DNA of 64,000 bases from Gracilibacillus halotolerans (GCF_014206945.1 NZ_JACHON010000006.1:1-64000), one strand, 5' to 3'; positions 1 through 10,397 are shown, numbered from the stretch's first letter. Notes: generated by a model not told the origin, from the sequence alone. Translations and numbers: made by a program.

Positions 1-70
1 TTGATAGGTTCGAGGTGGAAGCATGGTGACATGTGAAGCTGACGAATACTAATCGATCGAGGACTTATCT
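1..70 (+). rRNA. 23S rRNA, 3' end (partial)
   Basis: The first ~70 bases match the conserved 3' terminus of Bacillus 23S rRNA, including the GACGAATACTAATCGATCGA stretch and the following GGACTT. The 5' bulk of the gene lies outside the window. The exact 3' end is uncertain by a few bases. It heads the 23S-5S tail of an rRNA operon read rightward. Confidence 0.95.
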
Positions 71-155
71 ATACTACAATGATTGTACGTTTTGATACTT
101 GTCAAAAATATCTTATCCAGTTTTCAGGGTATAGAAATCCTGAAAAAATATATAC

Positions 156-274
156 TGTCTGGTGGCGATAGCGAAGAGGTCACACCTGTTCCCATACCGA
201 ACACAGAAGTTAAGCTCTTCAGCGCCCATGGTAGTTGGGGTTTTACCCCTGCGAGAGTAGGACGTCGCCAGGCA
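156..274 (+). rRNA. 5S rRNA
   Basis: Conserved Bacillus-type 5S sequence (GGTGGCGATAGCGAAGAGG, CCATACCGAACACAGAAG, GAGAGTAGGACG). The ends were placed by pairing the terminal stem (156-167 with 263-274). The 85-base spacer from 23S contains a small hairpin (122-128 with 139-145) that could take part in processing. Confidence 0.95.
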
Positions 275-280
275 ACTGAA

Positions 281-315
281 AAAACTCTTAAGCATTAGTG
301 CTTAAGAGTTTTTTG
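281..315 (+). terminator. rrn operon terminator
   Basis: Fourteen-base stem arms (281-294 and 299-312) around a TTAG loop, followed by a T run. It lies a few bases after 5S and ends the rRNA operon. Confidence 0.9.
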
Positions 316-421
316 TATGTTTAAAACTGCTTAATTGCTTGTAAGTTCTTTAATAATTGTGTCTGTGTTATAATACTTAGTCAAAAGTTATTGTATAACG
401 TAGAGAGGGTGGACAACTAAA

Positions 422-1597
422 ATGCCTGATATTCGAAAAATTGATACACATATAAATGAAGAGATTTTACGTATGTCGGAATACGCTTTTCAGTATCGTC
501 TAACTGAAGCCGAATTTAAGAGAAAGAAAAAGGATATTCAAAATCATAGTGTTTTTGGTTCCTTTGAGGAAGGAAACCTAGCAGCAAAAGTACATATTAT
601 TCCATTAGAAGTTTTTATTAATCGTCAAACTTATAAAATGGGTGGAGTAGCTGGTGTAGCAACATGGCCAGAATATCGAAGAAGTGGACATGTGAAGGGG
701 TTATTAAAGCAATCCCTACAAGATATGAAAGAAAAAGGTCAGGTATTATCATTCTTACATCCATTCTCAATTCCTTTTTATCGAAAATATGGTTGGGAAT
801 TAATATTTGAGCAAAAGAAATTAAAAATTCCAATCAATGATTTACGGAAAAAGTGGAATATAGATGGAAAGGTTAGAAGAACGCCATTTAATGAGGATGC
901 GATATCTGTCATTCAGCCAGTATATGAGAGTTTTGCGAAAAATTACAATGGTCCATTGACTCGTGATATTAACTGGTGGATGAATAGAATTTGGAATGAA
1001 GATTTAGTCGTTGCAATCGGTTATAACGAGAAGGATGAGGCGGATAGCTATATTATCTACAAAGTGAAAAATCGTATATTTCAAGTAGAGGACTATGCTT
1101 ATCATTCTTTATTTGGTCTAAAGAGAATATTAGAATTTATGTCGAATCACGATTCTATGGTAGATTATATCGAAATTAAAGTACCTGCAAATGAGAAGAT
1201 GGATTTACTATTTCAAGATCGACAATTAGAACAACAGGTCAAGGCTTATTTTATGGGGCGTATAGTAAATGTCGAGAAGTTTTTACAACAATTCCCTTAT
1301 AAAGCATCAGAGGGTTTTAAGCCATTTCAATTACGTGTAGAGGATGCCTTTATGCCTGAAAACTCAGGGACCTATGTATTTGAACAAGATCAACACACTA
1401 TAACAATAAAGAAGCAAGATAATACAGATTACCCTGTTATTGAGTGTTCTGTTCAACAATTAACAGCAATCATGTTAAGTTATCAAACTGCTCAAGAGCT
1501 CGCAGCAATGGGACTAATTACAGGAGACGAGCAATCTATCGAACAATTAAATAGTCTTGTTCCAGTGCAACAAACCTATATGCCAGATTTCTTTTAA
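422..1597 (+). CDS. Eis-like GNAT N-acetyltransferase
   Basis: A 391-residue member of the Eis/COG4552 acetyltransferase group, proteins with an N-terminal GNAT fold, a second GNAT-like region and a C-terminal sterol-carrier-like domain. The acetyl-CoA region is visible near residues 72-95 (GGVAGVATWPEYRRSG, then VKGLLKQ). The chain ends in Phe; in Eis enzymes the terminal carboxylate acts as the catalytic base, so an intact C-terminus fits activity. Relatives acetylate amines, including aminoglycosides, but the substrate here is unknown. ATG start with GAGAGGGTGG upstream. It stands alone between the rrn terminator and its own terminator. Confidence 0.85.
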   Translation: MPDIRKIDTHINEEILRMSEYAFQYRLTEAEFKRKKKDIQNHSVFGSFEEGNLAAKVHIIPLEVFINRQTYKMGGVAGVATWPEYRRSGHVKGLLKQSLQDMKEKGQVLSFLHPFSIPFYRKYGWELIFEQKKLKIPINDLRKKWNIDGKVRRTPFNEDAISVIQPVYESFAKNYNGPLTRDINWWMNRIWNEDLVVAIGYNEKDEADSYIIYKVKNRIFQVEDYAYHSLFGLKRILEFMSNHDSMVDYIEIKVPANEKMDLLFQDRQLEQQVKAYFMGRIVNVEKFLQQFPYKASEGFKPFQLRVEDAFMPENSGTYVFEQDQHTITIKKQDNTDYPVIECSVQQLTAIMLSYQTAQELAAMGLITGDEQSIEQLNSLVPVQQTYMPDFF

Positions 1598-1605
1598 ACG
1601 TATTT

Positions 1606-1645
1606 CTGTTAAGTCTCTAACTATTAGAGGCTTAACAGATTTTTT
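1606..1645 (+). terminator. Terminator of the Eis-like gene
   Basis: Stem of about 14 pairs (CTGTTAAGTCTCTA with TAGAGGCTTAACAG, one G-U) followed by a T-rich run. The rest of the 292-base gap to the next gene is AT-rich. A TATAAT at 1750-1755 could be a -10 box, but no good -35 was seen. Confidence 0.8.
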
Positions 1646-1889
1646 ATATTTTGACCAAAGCGTGAGGTATATCAATCTCTCTACAATAACGCTTGAAAGC
1701 AATATTTTAAAGTAAGGATAAATATATTTAAAAAGTAGTGAATATTTTGTATAATAGAAACCCTTCAACACATGGAACTTTATGGGAATGCCTTTACTTG
1801 AAATTAAATAAAACTGTATGCTTCGTTCTACTCGGGTTTACTACGAATAAAAATGGGATATTACATGGAGGAAGGAGTGGAATTAAAGA

Positions 1890-2588
1890 GTGATAGAAGA
1901 GATTTTTGACCCACAATTTACTGAATCAATTGTAAAAATTTTAATTGCTTTAGCCTTATCTGGGGTTATTGGTTTTGAGAGAGAGATTAATAAGCATTTC
2001 GCAGGATTTCGTACCCATATATTAGTTGGTGTGAGTGCATGCTTGATGATGTTATTATCGATTAATGGTTTTGAATATTTTATTGAAAAATATGATAATG
2101 TACGTTTTGACCCTGCACGTATCCCTTCCTATGTCATAAGTGGAATTGGTTTTCTAGGTGCAGGTACCATTATGGTCAATCGAGGTACGATTCGAGGATT
2201 AACTACAGCAGCCTCTATTTGGGCAGTGGCTGGATTAGGTTTAATTGTAGGGATAGGGATGTACAAAGAAGCAGTATTTACTACCATCATCATTCTTATA
2301 AGCTTAATTGTACTAAATAAGTTTGAAATTATATTACATCGTAAGGAACATCAAATATCCTTTGAAGTAAGAATCTCCAATCAACAAGAACCATCTGCTT
2401 TTATGGAAAAAATCCAAAGTTTTTCTATAGATATTAAAGAAGTAAACATTTCTCAAGAAGATGAAAATACGACAAAAATCAAAATGTTTATAAATGCGAA
2501 GCATCGAAAAAACAAAGATAATTTGTATGTATGGCTAATGCAGCAAAAAGAAGTCGAAAGAATCATGATTAAATTTCATGGCGAGTAG
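1890..2588 (+). CDS. MgtC/SapB family membrane protein
   Basis: 232 residues. The N-terminal ~135 residues are the hydrophobic MgtC domain with family hallmarks: GVIGFEREI...AGFRTHILVG (about 20-48) and SGIGFLGAGTIM...RGLTTAASIWAVAGLG (about 88-122). A soluble ACT-like tail of about 80 residues follows. Family members inhibit the F-type ATPase or aid survival at low magnesium in some pathogens; the role in Bacillaceae is unsettled. GTG start chosen because GGAGGAAGGAG lies 12 bases upstream. Monocistronic between the acetyltransferase and ctsR. Confidence 0.85.
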   Translation: MIEEIFDPQFTESIVKILIALALSGVIGFEREINKHFAGFRTHILVGVSACLMMLLSINGFEYFIEKYDNVRFDPARIPSYVISGIGFLGAGTIMVNRGTIRGLTTAASIWAVAGLGLIVGIGMYKEAVFTTIIILISLIVLNKFEIILHRKEHQISFEVRISNQQEPSAFMEKIQSFSIDIKEVNISQEDENTTKIKMFINAKHRKNKDNLYVWLMQQKEVERIMIKFHGE

Positions 2589-2633
2589 GTTTATTGATAG
2601 TTGATAAGGTAATAATATGAAGAGATGATATTG

Positions 2634-2662
2634 TTGGCAATGACTTCTGATTTGAGTATAAT
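2634..2662 (+). promoter_or_regulatory. SigA-type promoter of the ctsR operon
   Basis: TTGGCA (2634-2639), 17-base spacer, TATAAT (2657-2662). Transcription should start around 2669, immediately before the CtsR operator. Confidence 0.85.
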
Positions 2663-2670
2663 AGACGTAT

Positions 2671-2687
2671 AGTCAAATATAGTCAAA
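2671..2687 (+). promoter_or_regulatory. CtsR operator
   Basis: AGTCAAA-TAT-AGTCAAA, a direct heptad repeat with 3-base spacing that matches the known CtsR box (A/GGTCAAA NAN A/GGTCAAA). It sits just downstream of the -10 box, so bound CtsR would block initiation. This indicates autoregulation and heat/stress induction of ctsR-mcsA-mcsB-clpC. Confidence 0.93.
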
Positions 2688-2708
2688 GTCAGATTGGAGG
2701 CGGGAAGC

Positions 2709-3173
2709 ATGCGCAATATTTCCGATGTTATAGAAGAATACTTGAAGGAAATCATACAGCGTAATGACAAACAAATCATTGAAATAAAGCGAAGCGAAAT
2801 TGCGGATCAATTTGAGTGTGTGCCCTCGCAAATTAATTATGTCATCAATACAAGATTTACCTTGGAAAAAGGTTACTTAGTAGAGAGTAAGCGCGGTGGC
2901 GGAGGGTTTATTCGAATTAGTAAAGTAACCAATGAAGATAAAGCAAAGCTTATTGACGAAATCCTCCTCATGGTCCAACCAAAAATCTCTCAACAAAAAG
3001 CAACGAACATTTTAGAGCGATTATTAGAAGAAGAGCTAATCACCAGTAGAGAGGCAAGGATTATGCTCCATGCGATAGAACGGGAGACATTACCATTCCA
3101 ATTGCCGATTCGTGATGAACTTAGGGCAAGGATATTATCAGCAATGCTACAGGCTTTGAAATATCATTTCTAG
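2709..3173 (+). CDS. ctsR: CtsR, repressor of clp/stress genes
   Basis: 154-residue winged-helix repressor that represses clp genes until it is inactivated by stress or marked by McsB. The N-terminal DNA-binding domain shows RSEIADQFECVPSQINYVI and the glycine-rich wing RGGGG (62-66), the heat-sensing loop of CtsR. ATG 2709 was chosen because GGAGG (2696-2700) precedes it; an in-frame TTG at 2694 overlaps that ribosome binding site and is unlikely. First gene of a four-gene operon; its TAG abuts the mcsA ribosome binding site. Confidence 0.97.
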   Translation: MRNISDVIEEYLKEIIQRNDKQIIEIKRSEIADQFECVPSQINYVINTRFTLEKGYLVESKRGGGGFIRISKVTNEDKAKLIDEILLMVQPKISQQKATNILERLLEEELITSREARIMLHAIERETLPFQLPIRDELRARILSAMLQALKYHF

Positions 3174-3184
3174 GAGGTGAGTTG

Positions 3185-3730
3185 ATGGAATGTCAAGAAT
3201 GCCATCAAAATCCCGCAACGATTCACTTTACCCAAGTGATTAATGGTGATAAGAATGAAATACATGTATGTGAAAAATGTGCTGTTGAGAAAGGTTATAT
3301 TCATCATAAAGAAGAGCCTTACTCATTGCATCACTTACTCTCAGGGTTATTTCACTTCGATACAGACTTAATGCAGCAGAGTCAACAAAATAAAAAAGCA
3401 ACGCTGACTTGTAATAATTGTGGAATGACGTACCGACAGTTTGCGAAAATAGGTAAATTTGGTTGTAGTCAATGTTATTTAACATTTAACGAACATTTAA
3501 ACCCTCTATTACGTCGTGTACATGGTGGAAATACAATGCACGAAGGGAAAATACCTAAACGACAGGGAACAAGCATTTATCAACGGAAGCAATTACGTGA
3601 TATGAGGGAAAAATTAAGAAATTTGATAGAAGAGGAAGCTTTTGAAAAAGCTGCAGAGGTTCGTGACCAAATTAAAGAATTAGAGCGAACGATAGGTCAG
3701 TCGGAAGAAGGTGAACATGATGGGTCTTGA
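3185..3730 (+). CDS. mcsA: McsA, activator of the McsB arginine kinase
   Basis: 181 residues with four CxxC zinc motifs (C3/C6, C29/C32, and two more pairs around residues 74-97) and a C-terminal UvrB-like UVR motif ([18 protein letters not shown]). McsA binds and activates McsB and links it to ClpC. ATG 3185 follows AGGAGGTG with good spacing; the in-frame TTG at 3182 is too close. Its 3' end overlaps mcsB by 11 bases, which suggests translational coupling. Confidence 0.95.
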   Translation: MECQECHQNPATIHFTQVINGDKNEIHVCEKCAVEKGYIHHKEEPYSLHHLLSGLFHFDTDLMQQSQQNKKATLTCNNCGMTYRQFAKIGKFGCSQCYLTFNEHLNPLLRRVHGGNTMHEGKIPKRQGTSIYQRKQLRDMREKLRNLIEEEAFEKAAEVRDQIKELERTIGQSEEGEHDGS

Positions 3731-4793
3731 GCACTTTATGAATGAAGCGATTAGCCCATGGCTTAAAGAAGAAGGACCAGATAGTGACATTGTAATGAGT
3801 AGTCGAATTCGTTTGGCTCGGAATCTAGATGGGGTTTCTTTTCCGCTTATTGCAAATGAAAAACAATTAGAAGAGATTCTGTACTTTGTAGAAAAGGAAT
3901 TCAATCAACGGTCTTACGCATCTTATTCAGATTTTGAATTCCTCCGATTATCAGAGTTAAAACAAATTCAAAAGCAAGCACTAGTTGAAAAACACTTAAT
4001 AAGTCCTCATTTAATTGAAAGATCCGATAATGCGGCAGTATTAATCTCTAAAAATGAGCAAGTCTCCATCATGGTAAATGAAGAGGATCATATACGAGCG
4101 CAATTATATTTTCCAGGATTCCAGCTAGAACGGGCATTAAAGGAATCTTTTCAAATAGATGATTGGTTAGAAGAAAAATTAGACTTTGCTTTTGATGAAA
4201 AATTTGGTTATTTAACGACTTGTCCCACAAATGTCGGTACAGGCATGAGAGCCTCTGTTATGATGCATCTACCCGCACTTGCCATTACAAGCAGGCTAAA
4301 CCGAATGGTACCAGCTATCAACCAAATTGGCTTGGTGGTGCGAGGGTTGTACGGAGAGGGAAGTGAAGCACGAGGTAATATCTTTCAAATTTCGAATCAA
4401 GTAACACTAGGGAGATCAGAAGAAGATATTATTGAGGACTTGAATGGAATTGTGCAGAAATTAATTGAACAAGAAAGAGAAGTGAGACAAAATTTAGTTC
4501 AAGAAACTCCAATAGAATTAGAAAATAAAATTTATCGTTCATTGGGGACTCTAAAGTACAGCCGAATCATAGAATCAAAAGAAGCTGCGCAATGCTTGTC
4601 GGATGTGCGACTAGGGATTGACCTCGGTTTTATCCATAATATACCGAGATCTATCTTGAATGAATTAGTTGTATTAACACAGCCAGCATTTTTACAGCAA
4701 TATGCGAAAAAAAGGCTATCTGCAAGTGAAAGAGATATATTTAGAGCTTCGCTTATCCGCGAACGACTTACATTAGAAGAGAAGGAGGAATGA
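3720..4793 (+). CDS. mcsB: McsB, protein arginine kinase
   Basis: 357-residue phosphagen-kinase-fold enzyme that phosphorylates arginines on misfolded proteins and CtsR, marking them for ClpC-ClpP. Family blocks are present: SSRIRLARN near the start, [20 protein letters not shown] near residue 165, [20 protein letters not shown] near 210, and a C-terminal LIRERL. ATG 3720 aligns with the usual M-x-L-x-HF start and is preceded by GAAGGTG; GTG 3711 and ATG 3717 are possible but less likely. Confidence 0.95.
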   Translation: MGLEHFMNEAISPWLKEEGPDSDIVMSSRIRLARNLDGVSFPLIANEKQLEEILYFVEKEFNQRSYASYSDFEFLRLSELKQIQKQALVEKHLISPHLIERSDNAAVLISKNEQVSIMVNEEDHIRAQLYFPGFQLERALKESFQIDDWLEEKLDFAFDEKFGYLTTCPTNVGTGMRASVMMHLPALAITSRLNRMVPAINQIGLVVRGLYGEGSEARGNIFQISNQVTLGRSEEDIIEDLNGIVQKLIEQEREVRQNLVQETPIELENKIYRSLGTLKYSRIIESKEAAQCLSDVRLGIDLGFIHNIPRSILNELVVLTQPAFLQQYAKKRLSASERDIFRASLIRERLTLEEKEE

Positions 4794-4797
4794 TGAG

Positions 4798-7224
4798 ATG
4801 ATGTTTGGACGATTTACCGAAAGAGCACAGAAGGTACTAGCATTATCACAGGAAGAGGCAGTGAGATTAGGCCATAACAATATAGGAACAGAGCATATTT
4901 TACTCGGTCTAGTGAATGAAGGAGAGGGTATTGCAGCTAAAGCACTCCATGCAATTGGGCTAGGTGCAGACAAAATACGAGAAGAGGTAGAATCTCTCAT
5001 CGGAAAAGGGAATCATGTATCTCAATCCATTCACTATACACCTCGTGCAAAGAAAGTCATCGAATTGTCCATGGATGAAGCACGTAAACTGGGTCATTCT
5101 TATGTGGGGACAGAACATATCCTTCTCGGTTTAATACGTGAGGGAGAGGGAGTTGCAGCTAGAGTTCTTAATAACCTAGGTGTAAGCCTAAATAAAGCTC
5201 GTCAGCAGGTTCTGCAGCTATTAGGCAATACAGAGTCAAATGGGTCTCAAAACGGCCGTAATAGCCAATCTAATAGTGCAAGCACTCCAACCCTTGATTC
5301 CTTAGCACGTGATCTGACGGCAATTGCCAAGGAAGGTAAAATTGATCCTGTTATCGGTAGGGAAAAAGAAATCGAACGTGTTATTCAAGTATTGAGTAGA
5401 AGAACGAAGAATAACCCTGTACTAATTGGTGAGCCAGGTGTCGGTAAAACTGCGGTAGCAGAAGGGTTAGCGCAACAAATTATTAATAACGAAGTGCCGG
5501 AAACATTACGTGATAAACGTGTCATGACGTTAGATATGGGGACCGTTGTCGCAGGCACTAAATACCGCGGTGAATTTGAAGACCGTTTAAAGAAAGTAAT
5601 GGAAGAAATACGACAAGCTAACAACGTCATTTTATTCATTGATGAGCTTCATACATTGATTGGTGCTGGTGGAGCAGAAGGAGCGATAGATGCTTCTAAC
5701 ATATTAAAACCATCTCTTGCGCGTGGAGAGCTTCAATGTATTGGTGCTACTACGCTAGATGAATATCGTAAATATATCGAGAAGGACGCAGCATTAGAGC
5801 GCCGTTTCCAGCCAATTCAAGTGGATCAACCATCTGTAGAGGAATCCATTCAAATCTTAAAAGGTCTACGTGATCGCTATGAGGCACATCACCGCGTTAC
5901 GATAACAGACGATGCGATTGAAGCGGCAGCGAAACTATCAGATCGATATATTACGGATCGCTTTTTACCAGACAAGGCGATTGATTTAATCGACGAAGCA
6001 GCTTCTAAAGTCCGTTTACGCTCTTACATCACACCACCTAACTTAAAAGAATTAGAGCAACAGCTTGAGGAAGTTAGAAAAGAAAAAGATGCCGCTGTAC
6101 AAAGTCAGGAATTTGAAAAAGCTGCTTCTCTCCGTGATAGCGAACAAAAGTTACGCCAAGAATTAAAAGAGACCGAAGCGAAGTGGAAAGAAAAGCAAGG
6201 ACAAGAGAACAGTGAGGTAGTAATTGAGGATATAGCTAGCGTTGTTTCTCTATGGACTGGAGTGCCTGTAGCTGCTCTAACAAAGGATGAGAGCGAGCGA
6301 CTGCTCAACTTAGAATCAATCCTTCATGATCGTGTAGTAGGCCAGGATGAGGCTGTTAAAGCTGTTTCTCAGGCTATTCGCCGAGCAAGAGCCGGGTTAA
6401 AAGACCCGAAACGTCCGATTGGTTCCTTTATCTTTTTAGGTCCAACTGGGGTTGGAAAAACCGAATTGGCTCGTGCATTAGCGGAAGCAATGTTTGGCGA
6501 AGAGGATGCGATGATCCGAGTCGATATGTCCGAATACATGGAAAAGCATACGACTTCTCGTTTAGTAGGATCTCCTCCAGGTTATGTTGGCTATGAAGAA
6601 GGCGGACAATTAACAGAGAAAGTAAGACGTAAACCTTATTCTGTTGTCCTCCTAGATGAGATCGAAAAGGCACATCCTGAAGTATTTAATGTTCTATTAC
6701 AAGTATTAGAAGATGGCCGATTAACGGATGGGAAGGGTCGTACGGTAGACTTCCGTAATACTGTACTCATTATGACCTCCAATGTAGGTGCTTCTGAACT
6801 AAGGAGAAATAAATATGTAGGCTTTAGTCTTGGAGATGAGCAACAAAACTATAAAGACATGAAAGATAAAGTTACAGATGAACTTAAAAAAGCCTTTCGT
6901 CCAGAATTTTTAAACCGTATTGATGAGACGATTGTCTTCCACTCTCTAGAGAAGAAGCATATGCGCTATATCGTCGATTTAATGGTAAATCAACTACAAG
7001 ACCGTTTGAAAGAACAAGAGATTAACTTTACTCTCACAGAAAAGGCACTTAATCATATTGCTGAGGAAGGATTTGAACCAGAATATGGAGCAAGGCCTTT
7101 ACGCCGGTCTATTCAGAAAAATGTAGAGGACTTACTTTCAGAAGAATTGCTAAAAGAAAACATTAAAAAAGGTGAACAAATCACGATAGATATCAATGAC
7201 AGTGGTAAATTCACTATTCAGTAG
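4798..7224 (+). CDS. clpC: ClpC, AAA+ unfoldase of the ClpCP protease
   Basis: 808 residues in the usual class I Clp layout: two N-terminal Clp repeats (about 1-145), first AAA module with Walker A GEPGVGKT (about 208-215) and [12 protein letters not shown], a UVR-containing middle domain (about 415-475), second AAA module with GPTGVGKT (about 545) and [12 protein letters not shown], then the D2-small domain. It unfolds McsB-marked or adaptor-bound substrates and feeds them to ClpP. It overlaps nothing but starts 5 bases after mcsB. ATG 4801 is an alternative start. A strong terminator follows. Confidence 0.97.
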   Translation: MMFGRFTERAQKVLALSQEEAVRLGHNNIGTEHILLGLVNEGEGIAAKALHAIGLGADKIREEVESLIGKGNHVSQSIHYTPRAKKVIELSMDEARKLGHSYVGTEHILLGLIREGEGVAARVLNNLGVSLNKARQQVLQLLGNTESNGSQNGRNSQSNSASTPTLDSLARDLTAIAKEGKIDPVIGREKEIERVIQVLSRRTKNNPVLIGEPGVGKTAVAEGLAQQIINNEVPETLRDKRVMTLDMGTVVAGTKYRGEFEDRLKKVMEEIRQANNVILFIDELHTLIGAGGAEGAIDASNILKPSLARGELQCIGATTLDEYRKYIEKDAALERRFQPIQVDQPSVEESIQILKGLRDRYEAHHRVTITDDAIEAAAKLSDRYITDRFLPDKAIDLIDEAASKVRLRSYITPPNLKELEQQLEEVRKEKDAAVQSQEFEKAASLRDSEQKLRQELKETEAKWKEKQGQENSEVVIEDIASVVSLWTGVPVAALTKDESERLLNLESILHDRVVGQDEAVKAVSQAIRRARAGLKDPKRPIGSFIFLGPTGVGKTELARALAEAMFGEEDAMIRVDMSEYMEKHTTSRLVGSPPGYVGYEEGGQLTEKVRRKPYSVVLLDEIEKAHPEVFNVLLQVLEDGRLTDGKGRTVDFRNTVLIMTSNVGASELRRNKYVGFSLGDEQQNYKDMKDKVTDELKKAFRPEFLNRIDETIVFHSLEKKHMRYIVDLMVNQLQDRLKEQEINFTLTEKALNHIAEEGFEPEYGARPLRRSIQKNVEDLLSEELLKENIKKGEQITIDINDSGKFTIQ

Positions 7225-7252
7225 AATTCCATAAAATGAATGCTATTGGAAA

Positions 7253-7304
7253 AGGACACTAGTGCCAATTAACAGTATTGGCGCTAGTGTCTATCCCTCT
7301 TTTT
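7253..7304 (+). terminator. Terminator of the ctsR-clpC operon
   Basis: About 15-pair stem (GACACTAGTGCCAAT with ATTGGCGCTAGTGTC, one G-U) at 7255-7291, then a short spacer and TTTTT. It ends the CtsR operon. The rest of the 314-base gap to radA is AT-rich; TATAAT at 7514-7519 may be the radA -10 box, without a convincing -35. Confidence 0.85.
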
Positions 7305-7538
7305 ACATAATGTTTACACGTAGTAATTAGGCTAAAAACTGGCTTCATTAGCTGACCAGCTTTCTCCAAATGCTTTATCCCTCGAGTCAATGTAGTAATC
7401 TTCTATTTTTCCATGAGTAAATCTGTTTATATGAAGATATTTTTTTACACTTTTTCCATACAACCTTAAAGAAATTGATAGATGTTTGTAACTTCATAGA
7501 TATGTTTATCGTATATAATAGTAGAGGAGAGTTATAAA

Positions 7539-8912
7539 TTGGTGAAACGAAAAACGAAGTTTGTATGTCAGTCATGTGGATACGAATCGCCGAAATGGAT
7601 GGGGAAATGTCCTGGGTGCCAAGAATGGAATACATTAGTGGAAGAAGAGACTGTAACCTCTTCTAGAGGAAATTGGGCGATGCGTTCGACGACCACACCC
7701 CAAAAGCCGATGACAATTAGCTCAATTTCATCGGAGAAAGAGCCGAGAATTACGACGAGTATGCAAGAACTAAATCGCGTATTAGGTGGAGGAATCGTAC
7801 CAGGATCGTTAGTTTTAATTGGGGGGGATCCGGGTATTGGAAAGTCGACGCTTCTTTTGCAGGTCTCTAACCAACTAGCTGAAAAGCCATTGGATGTTCT
7901 TTATATTTCGGGAGAAGAGTCGGCGAAGCAAACGAAACTAAGAGCTGAAAGACTAGGGATTACTAGTGGGAACTTATATGTATTATCTGAAACTAATTTA
8001 AGAGATATAGCTAGTCAAATTAATGAATTACAGCCAAAATTTGTCGTCATCGACTCGATTCAAACGATCTATAAAGAAGAAGTTACGAGTGCACCAGGTA
8101 GTGTTTCGCAAGTTCGCGAATCTACAAGCGAATTAATGAAAATCGCTAAACAGCAACATATACCTATTTTCATTGTAGGTCATGTGACAAAGGAAGGCTC
8201 CATCGCGGGACCGCGTCTTTTAGAGCATATGGTGGATGCTGTGCTGTACTTTGAAGGAGAGCGACACCATACGTATCGAATTTTGCGTAGTGTAAAGAAC
8301 CGATTCGGTAGCACGAATGAGATGGGTATATTCGAAATGAAAGAAGAAGGTTTGACGGAAGTGCTCAACCCATCCGAGATGTTCTTAGAGGAGCGTTCAC
8401 AGGGTGCTGCAGGCTCTACGATTGTTGCTTCGATGGAAGGGACAAGGCCTGTTCTTGTAGAAATACAATCGCTCATTTCACCTACGAGCTTTGGTAATCC
8501 GCGGAGAATGGCGACAGGTATCGATTATAACCGTGTCCCGTTATTAATGGCTGTCTTAGAAAAAAGGGTCGGATTAATGCTCCAAAACCAGGACGCCTAT
8601 GTAAAAGTGGCGGGTGGCGTTAAATTGGACGAGCCTGCTATTGACTTGGCTGTCGCAGTATCTATTGCATCCAGCTTTAGGGATCTTCCTTCACAGAAAG
8701 ACGATGTCCTCGTCGGAGAAGTTGGTTTGACTGGAGAAGTTAGAAGAGTGTCACGAATAGAACAACGAGTCCAAGAGGCTGCGAAGCTTGGATTTAGCCG
8801 AGCAATTATACCAGCTAGAAATCTAGATGGCTGGAACCCTCCGAAATCAATCGAAGTGATCGGTGTTCATTCTGTCCAAGAAGCCATTCAAAAAACTTTA
8901 GGGAATGGTTAA
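7539..8912 (+). CDS. radA: RadA/Sms, branch-migration DNA repair ATPase
   Basis: 457 residues. N-terminal C4 zinc finger (C10, C13, C24, C27), RecA-like ATPase with [10 protein letters not shown], the RadA-specific KNRFG motif ([12 protein letters not shown]) and a C-terminal Lon-protease-like domain ([18 protein letters not shown]). RadA processes recombination intermediates and aids transformation. TTG start with AGAGGAGAG upstream. In Bacillus disA normally follows; here yacL follows directly (see findings). Confidence 0.96.
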   Translation: MVKRKTKFVCQSCGYESPKWMGKCPGCQEWNTLVEEETVTSSRGNWAMRSTTTPQKPMTISSISSEKEPRITTSMQELNRVLGGGIVPGSLVLIGGDPGIGKSTLLLQVSNQLAEKPLDVLYISGEESAKQTKLRAERLGITSGNLYVLSETNLRDIASQINELQPKFVVIDSIQTIYKEEVTSAPGSVSQVRESTSELMKIAKQQHIPIFIVGHVTKEGSIAGPRLLEHMVDAVLYFEGERHHTYRILRSVKNRFGSTNEMGIFEMKEEGLTEVLNPSEMFLEERSQGAAGSTIVASMEGTRPVLVEIQSLISPTSFGNPRRMATGIDYNRVPLLMAVLEKRVGLMLQNQDAYVKVAGGVKLDEPAIDLAVAVSIASSFRDLPSQKDDVLVGEVGLTGEVRRVSRIEQRVQEAAKLGFSRAIIPARNLDGWNPPKSIEVIGVHSVQEAIQKTLGNG

Positions 8913-8979
8913 GTAGTTGAAAAAGCAACGTTTAAAATATGAGAAACAGGAGAGAATGGAAATAGGAGGTGAAAAAGTG

Positions 8980-10080
8980 GTGTTAAAGCGATTTGTGCAA
9001 TTATTTTTTATTATAGCTGGAGGAACGGCAGGATATTTATATATTCCGAGATTGATGGAGTTACTAGGTTTCTCTGGAGATACGTGGATTGTGTCAACAC
9101 CAACCGGTCCATATGTAGGTCTAGTAATCGGCGCAATTATTCTATTTGTCTTATCTCTGTGGCTTGCTGATTACATTGTTAACTTTTTTACGTGGATTGA
9201 AGAATCACTAATAAAGCTACCAGTGGCAGACCTATTGTTCGGAAGCTTAGGGATTATTATCGGTCTAATCATTGCTTATTTTCTTACCAGTCCTATCCAA
9301 GCAATTGAGTTAAAAATAGTCTCGCAAGTTTTCCCTATTTTTCTAAGTATTTTGTTAGCTTATTTTGGCTTTCAAGTCGGGTTTAAACGAAGAGATGAAT
9401 TCTTAAGTTTATTTGCCTTACCTAGAAGGGAAAAAAGAAGACCGGTTCAGGAAGAAGCGGAAAAAGGTGTACCTAAACCAAAAATTTTGGATACGAGTGT
9501 CATTATTGACGGAAGAATAGCAGATATCTGTCAAACTGCCTTTTTAGAAGGTTCTATTTTAATACCTCAGTTTGTATTGGAAGAGCTTCAACATATAGCG
9601 GACTCATCCGATACGTTAAAACGTAATCGAGGAAGAAGAGGACTTGATATACTGAATCGTATGCAGAAGGATCTCCCGGTTAGTGTGGAAATCTATGAAG
9701 GTGATTTTGAAGATATTCAAGAGGTAGATAGTAAGCTAGTAAAACTCGCTAAAGTATTGAACGGTATAGTTGTAACGAATGACTTTAATTTGAATAAGGT
9801 TTGCGAATTTCAACATGTACAAGTTCTAAACATTAACGATTTGGCTAATGCCGTTAAACCGGTAGTCCTTCCTGGAGAAGAGCTCCACGTACAAGTTATT
9901 AAAGACGGTAAAGAGCAAAATCAAGGTGTTGCTTATTTAGATGATGGAACAATGATTGTAGTAGAAGAAGGCAAGACATATATGGGTAAAACAATCGAGG
10001 TAATTATTACGAGCGTTCTCCAGACTTCTGCTGGAAGGATGATCTTTGCAAAGCCGAAATTGCTTGAAAAAGCATTGTAA
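8980..10080 (+). CDS. yacL: YacL, membrane-anchored PIN/TRAM domain protein
   Basis: 366 residues with four predicted N-terminal membrane helices (about 1-135), then a PIN nuclease-like domain (ILDTSVIIDGRIADI from about 171; conserved acidic residues) and a C-terminal TRAM RNA-binding domain (VQVIKDGKEQNQGVAYLDDGT). Substrate not established. GTG 8980 gives the normal length and follows AGGAGGT (8964-8970). The frame stays open back to TTG 8917, giving a 21-residue lysine-rich extension that overlaps the RBS and is probably untranslated. Confidence 0.92.
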   Translation: MLKRFVQLFFIIAGGTAGYLYIPRLMELLGFSGDTWIVSTPTGPYVGLVIGAIILFVLSLWLADYIVNFFTWIEESLIKLPVADLLFGSLGIIIGLIIAYFLTSPIQAIELKIVSQVFPIFLSILLAYFGFQVGFKRRDEFLSLFALPRREKRRPVQEEAEKGVPKPKILDTSVIIDGRIADICQTAFLEGSILIPQFVLEELQHIADSSDTLKRNRGRRGLDILNRMQKDLPVSVEIYEGDFEDIQEVDSKLVKLAKVLNGIVVTNDFNLNKVCEFQHVQVLNINDLANAVKPVVLPGEELHVQVIKDGKEQNQGVAYLDDGTMIVVEEGKTYMGKTIEVIITSVLQTSAGRMIFAKPKLLEKAL

Positions 10081-10103
10081 AAAAGGTATAACATAGTAAG
10101 GAT

Positions 10104-10142
10104 AGAAAGTGATAACGTATGGTTATCACTTTTCTGTTTTGT
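10104..10142 (+). terminator. Terminator after yacL
   Basis: AAAGTGATAAC / GTTATCACTTT stem with a short loop, followed by TCTGTTTT. The 3' half of this hairpin and tail is repeated exactly 257 bases downstream. Confidence 0.75.
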
Positions 10143-10397
10143 TCTGGAATGGGGCTGAGACAGAAGTATTTTTATAATTCTAGAACCAAATATTATAACA
10201 ACGCCTTGTCAAAAAACTTCGCTTTCCGCAGGCAACGCCTCAACTAATTACAAAAGCTTTCAAAGAACTTTTGTAATGGATTTTCGGCTGTTGCTTTTCC
10301 TGCAGGAGTCTTGTATTTTGACTCGGCTTCTAGTATGCTCCTATATCATGCTTTTGTGTTATCTATTTTGGTTTTGACTTAATCACTTTTCTGTTTT
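10125..10397. repeat. Intergenic element flanked by a 16-bp direct repeat
   Basis: The 454-base gap between yacL and ispD holds no gene. ATCACTTTTCTGTTTT occurs at 10125-10140 and again at 10382-10397. Between them lies a long imperfect inverted repeat (about 10205-10322): GTCAAAA with TTTTGAC, GCAAC with GTTGC, and a perfect 10-bp central stem (ATTACAAAAG 10247-10256 with CTTTTGTAAT 10268-10277). The arms (CTTCGCTTTCCGC... GCAGGAGTCTT) resemble, from memory, a dispersed Bacillaceae intergenic repeat. It looks like a small non-coding repeat inserted at the yacL terminator. Confidence 0.6.

Noticed and set aside
1650-1656. TTTGACC as a second CtsR site
   Set aside because: Only one heptad half-site; no partner at the 3-base spacing needed for a CtsR box.
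8917-8979. 21-residue N-terminal extension of YacL
   Set aside because: It would overlap the good RBS at 8964-8970 and exceeds the usual 366-residue length.
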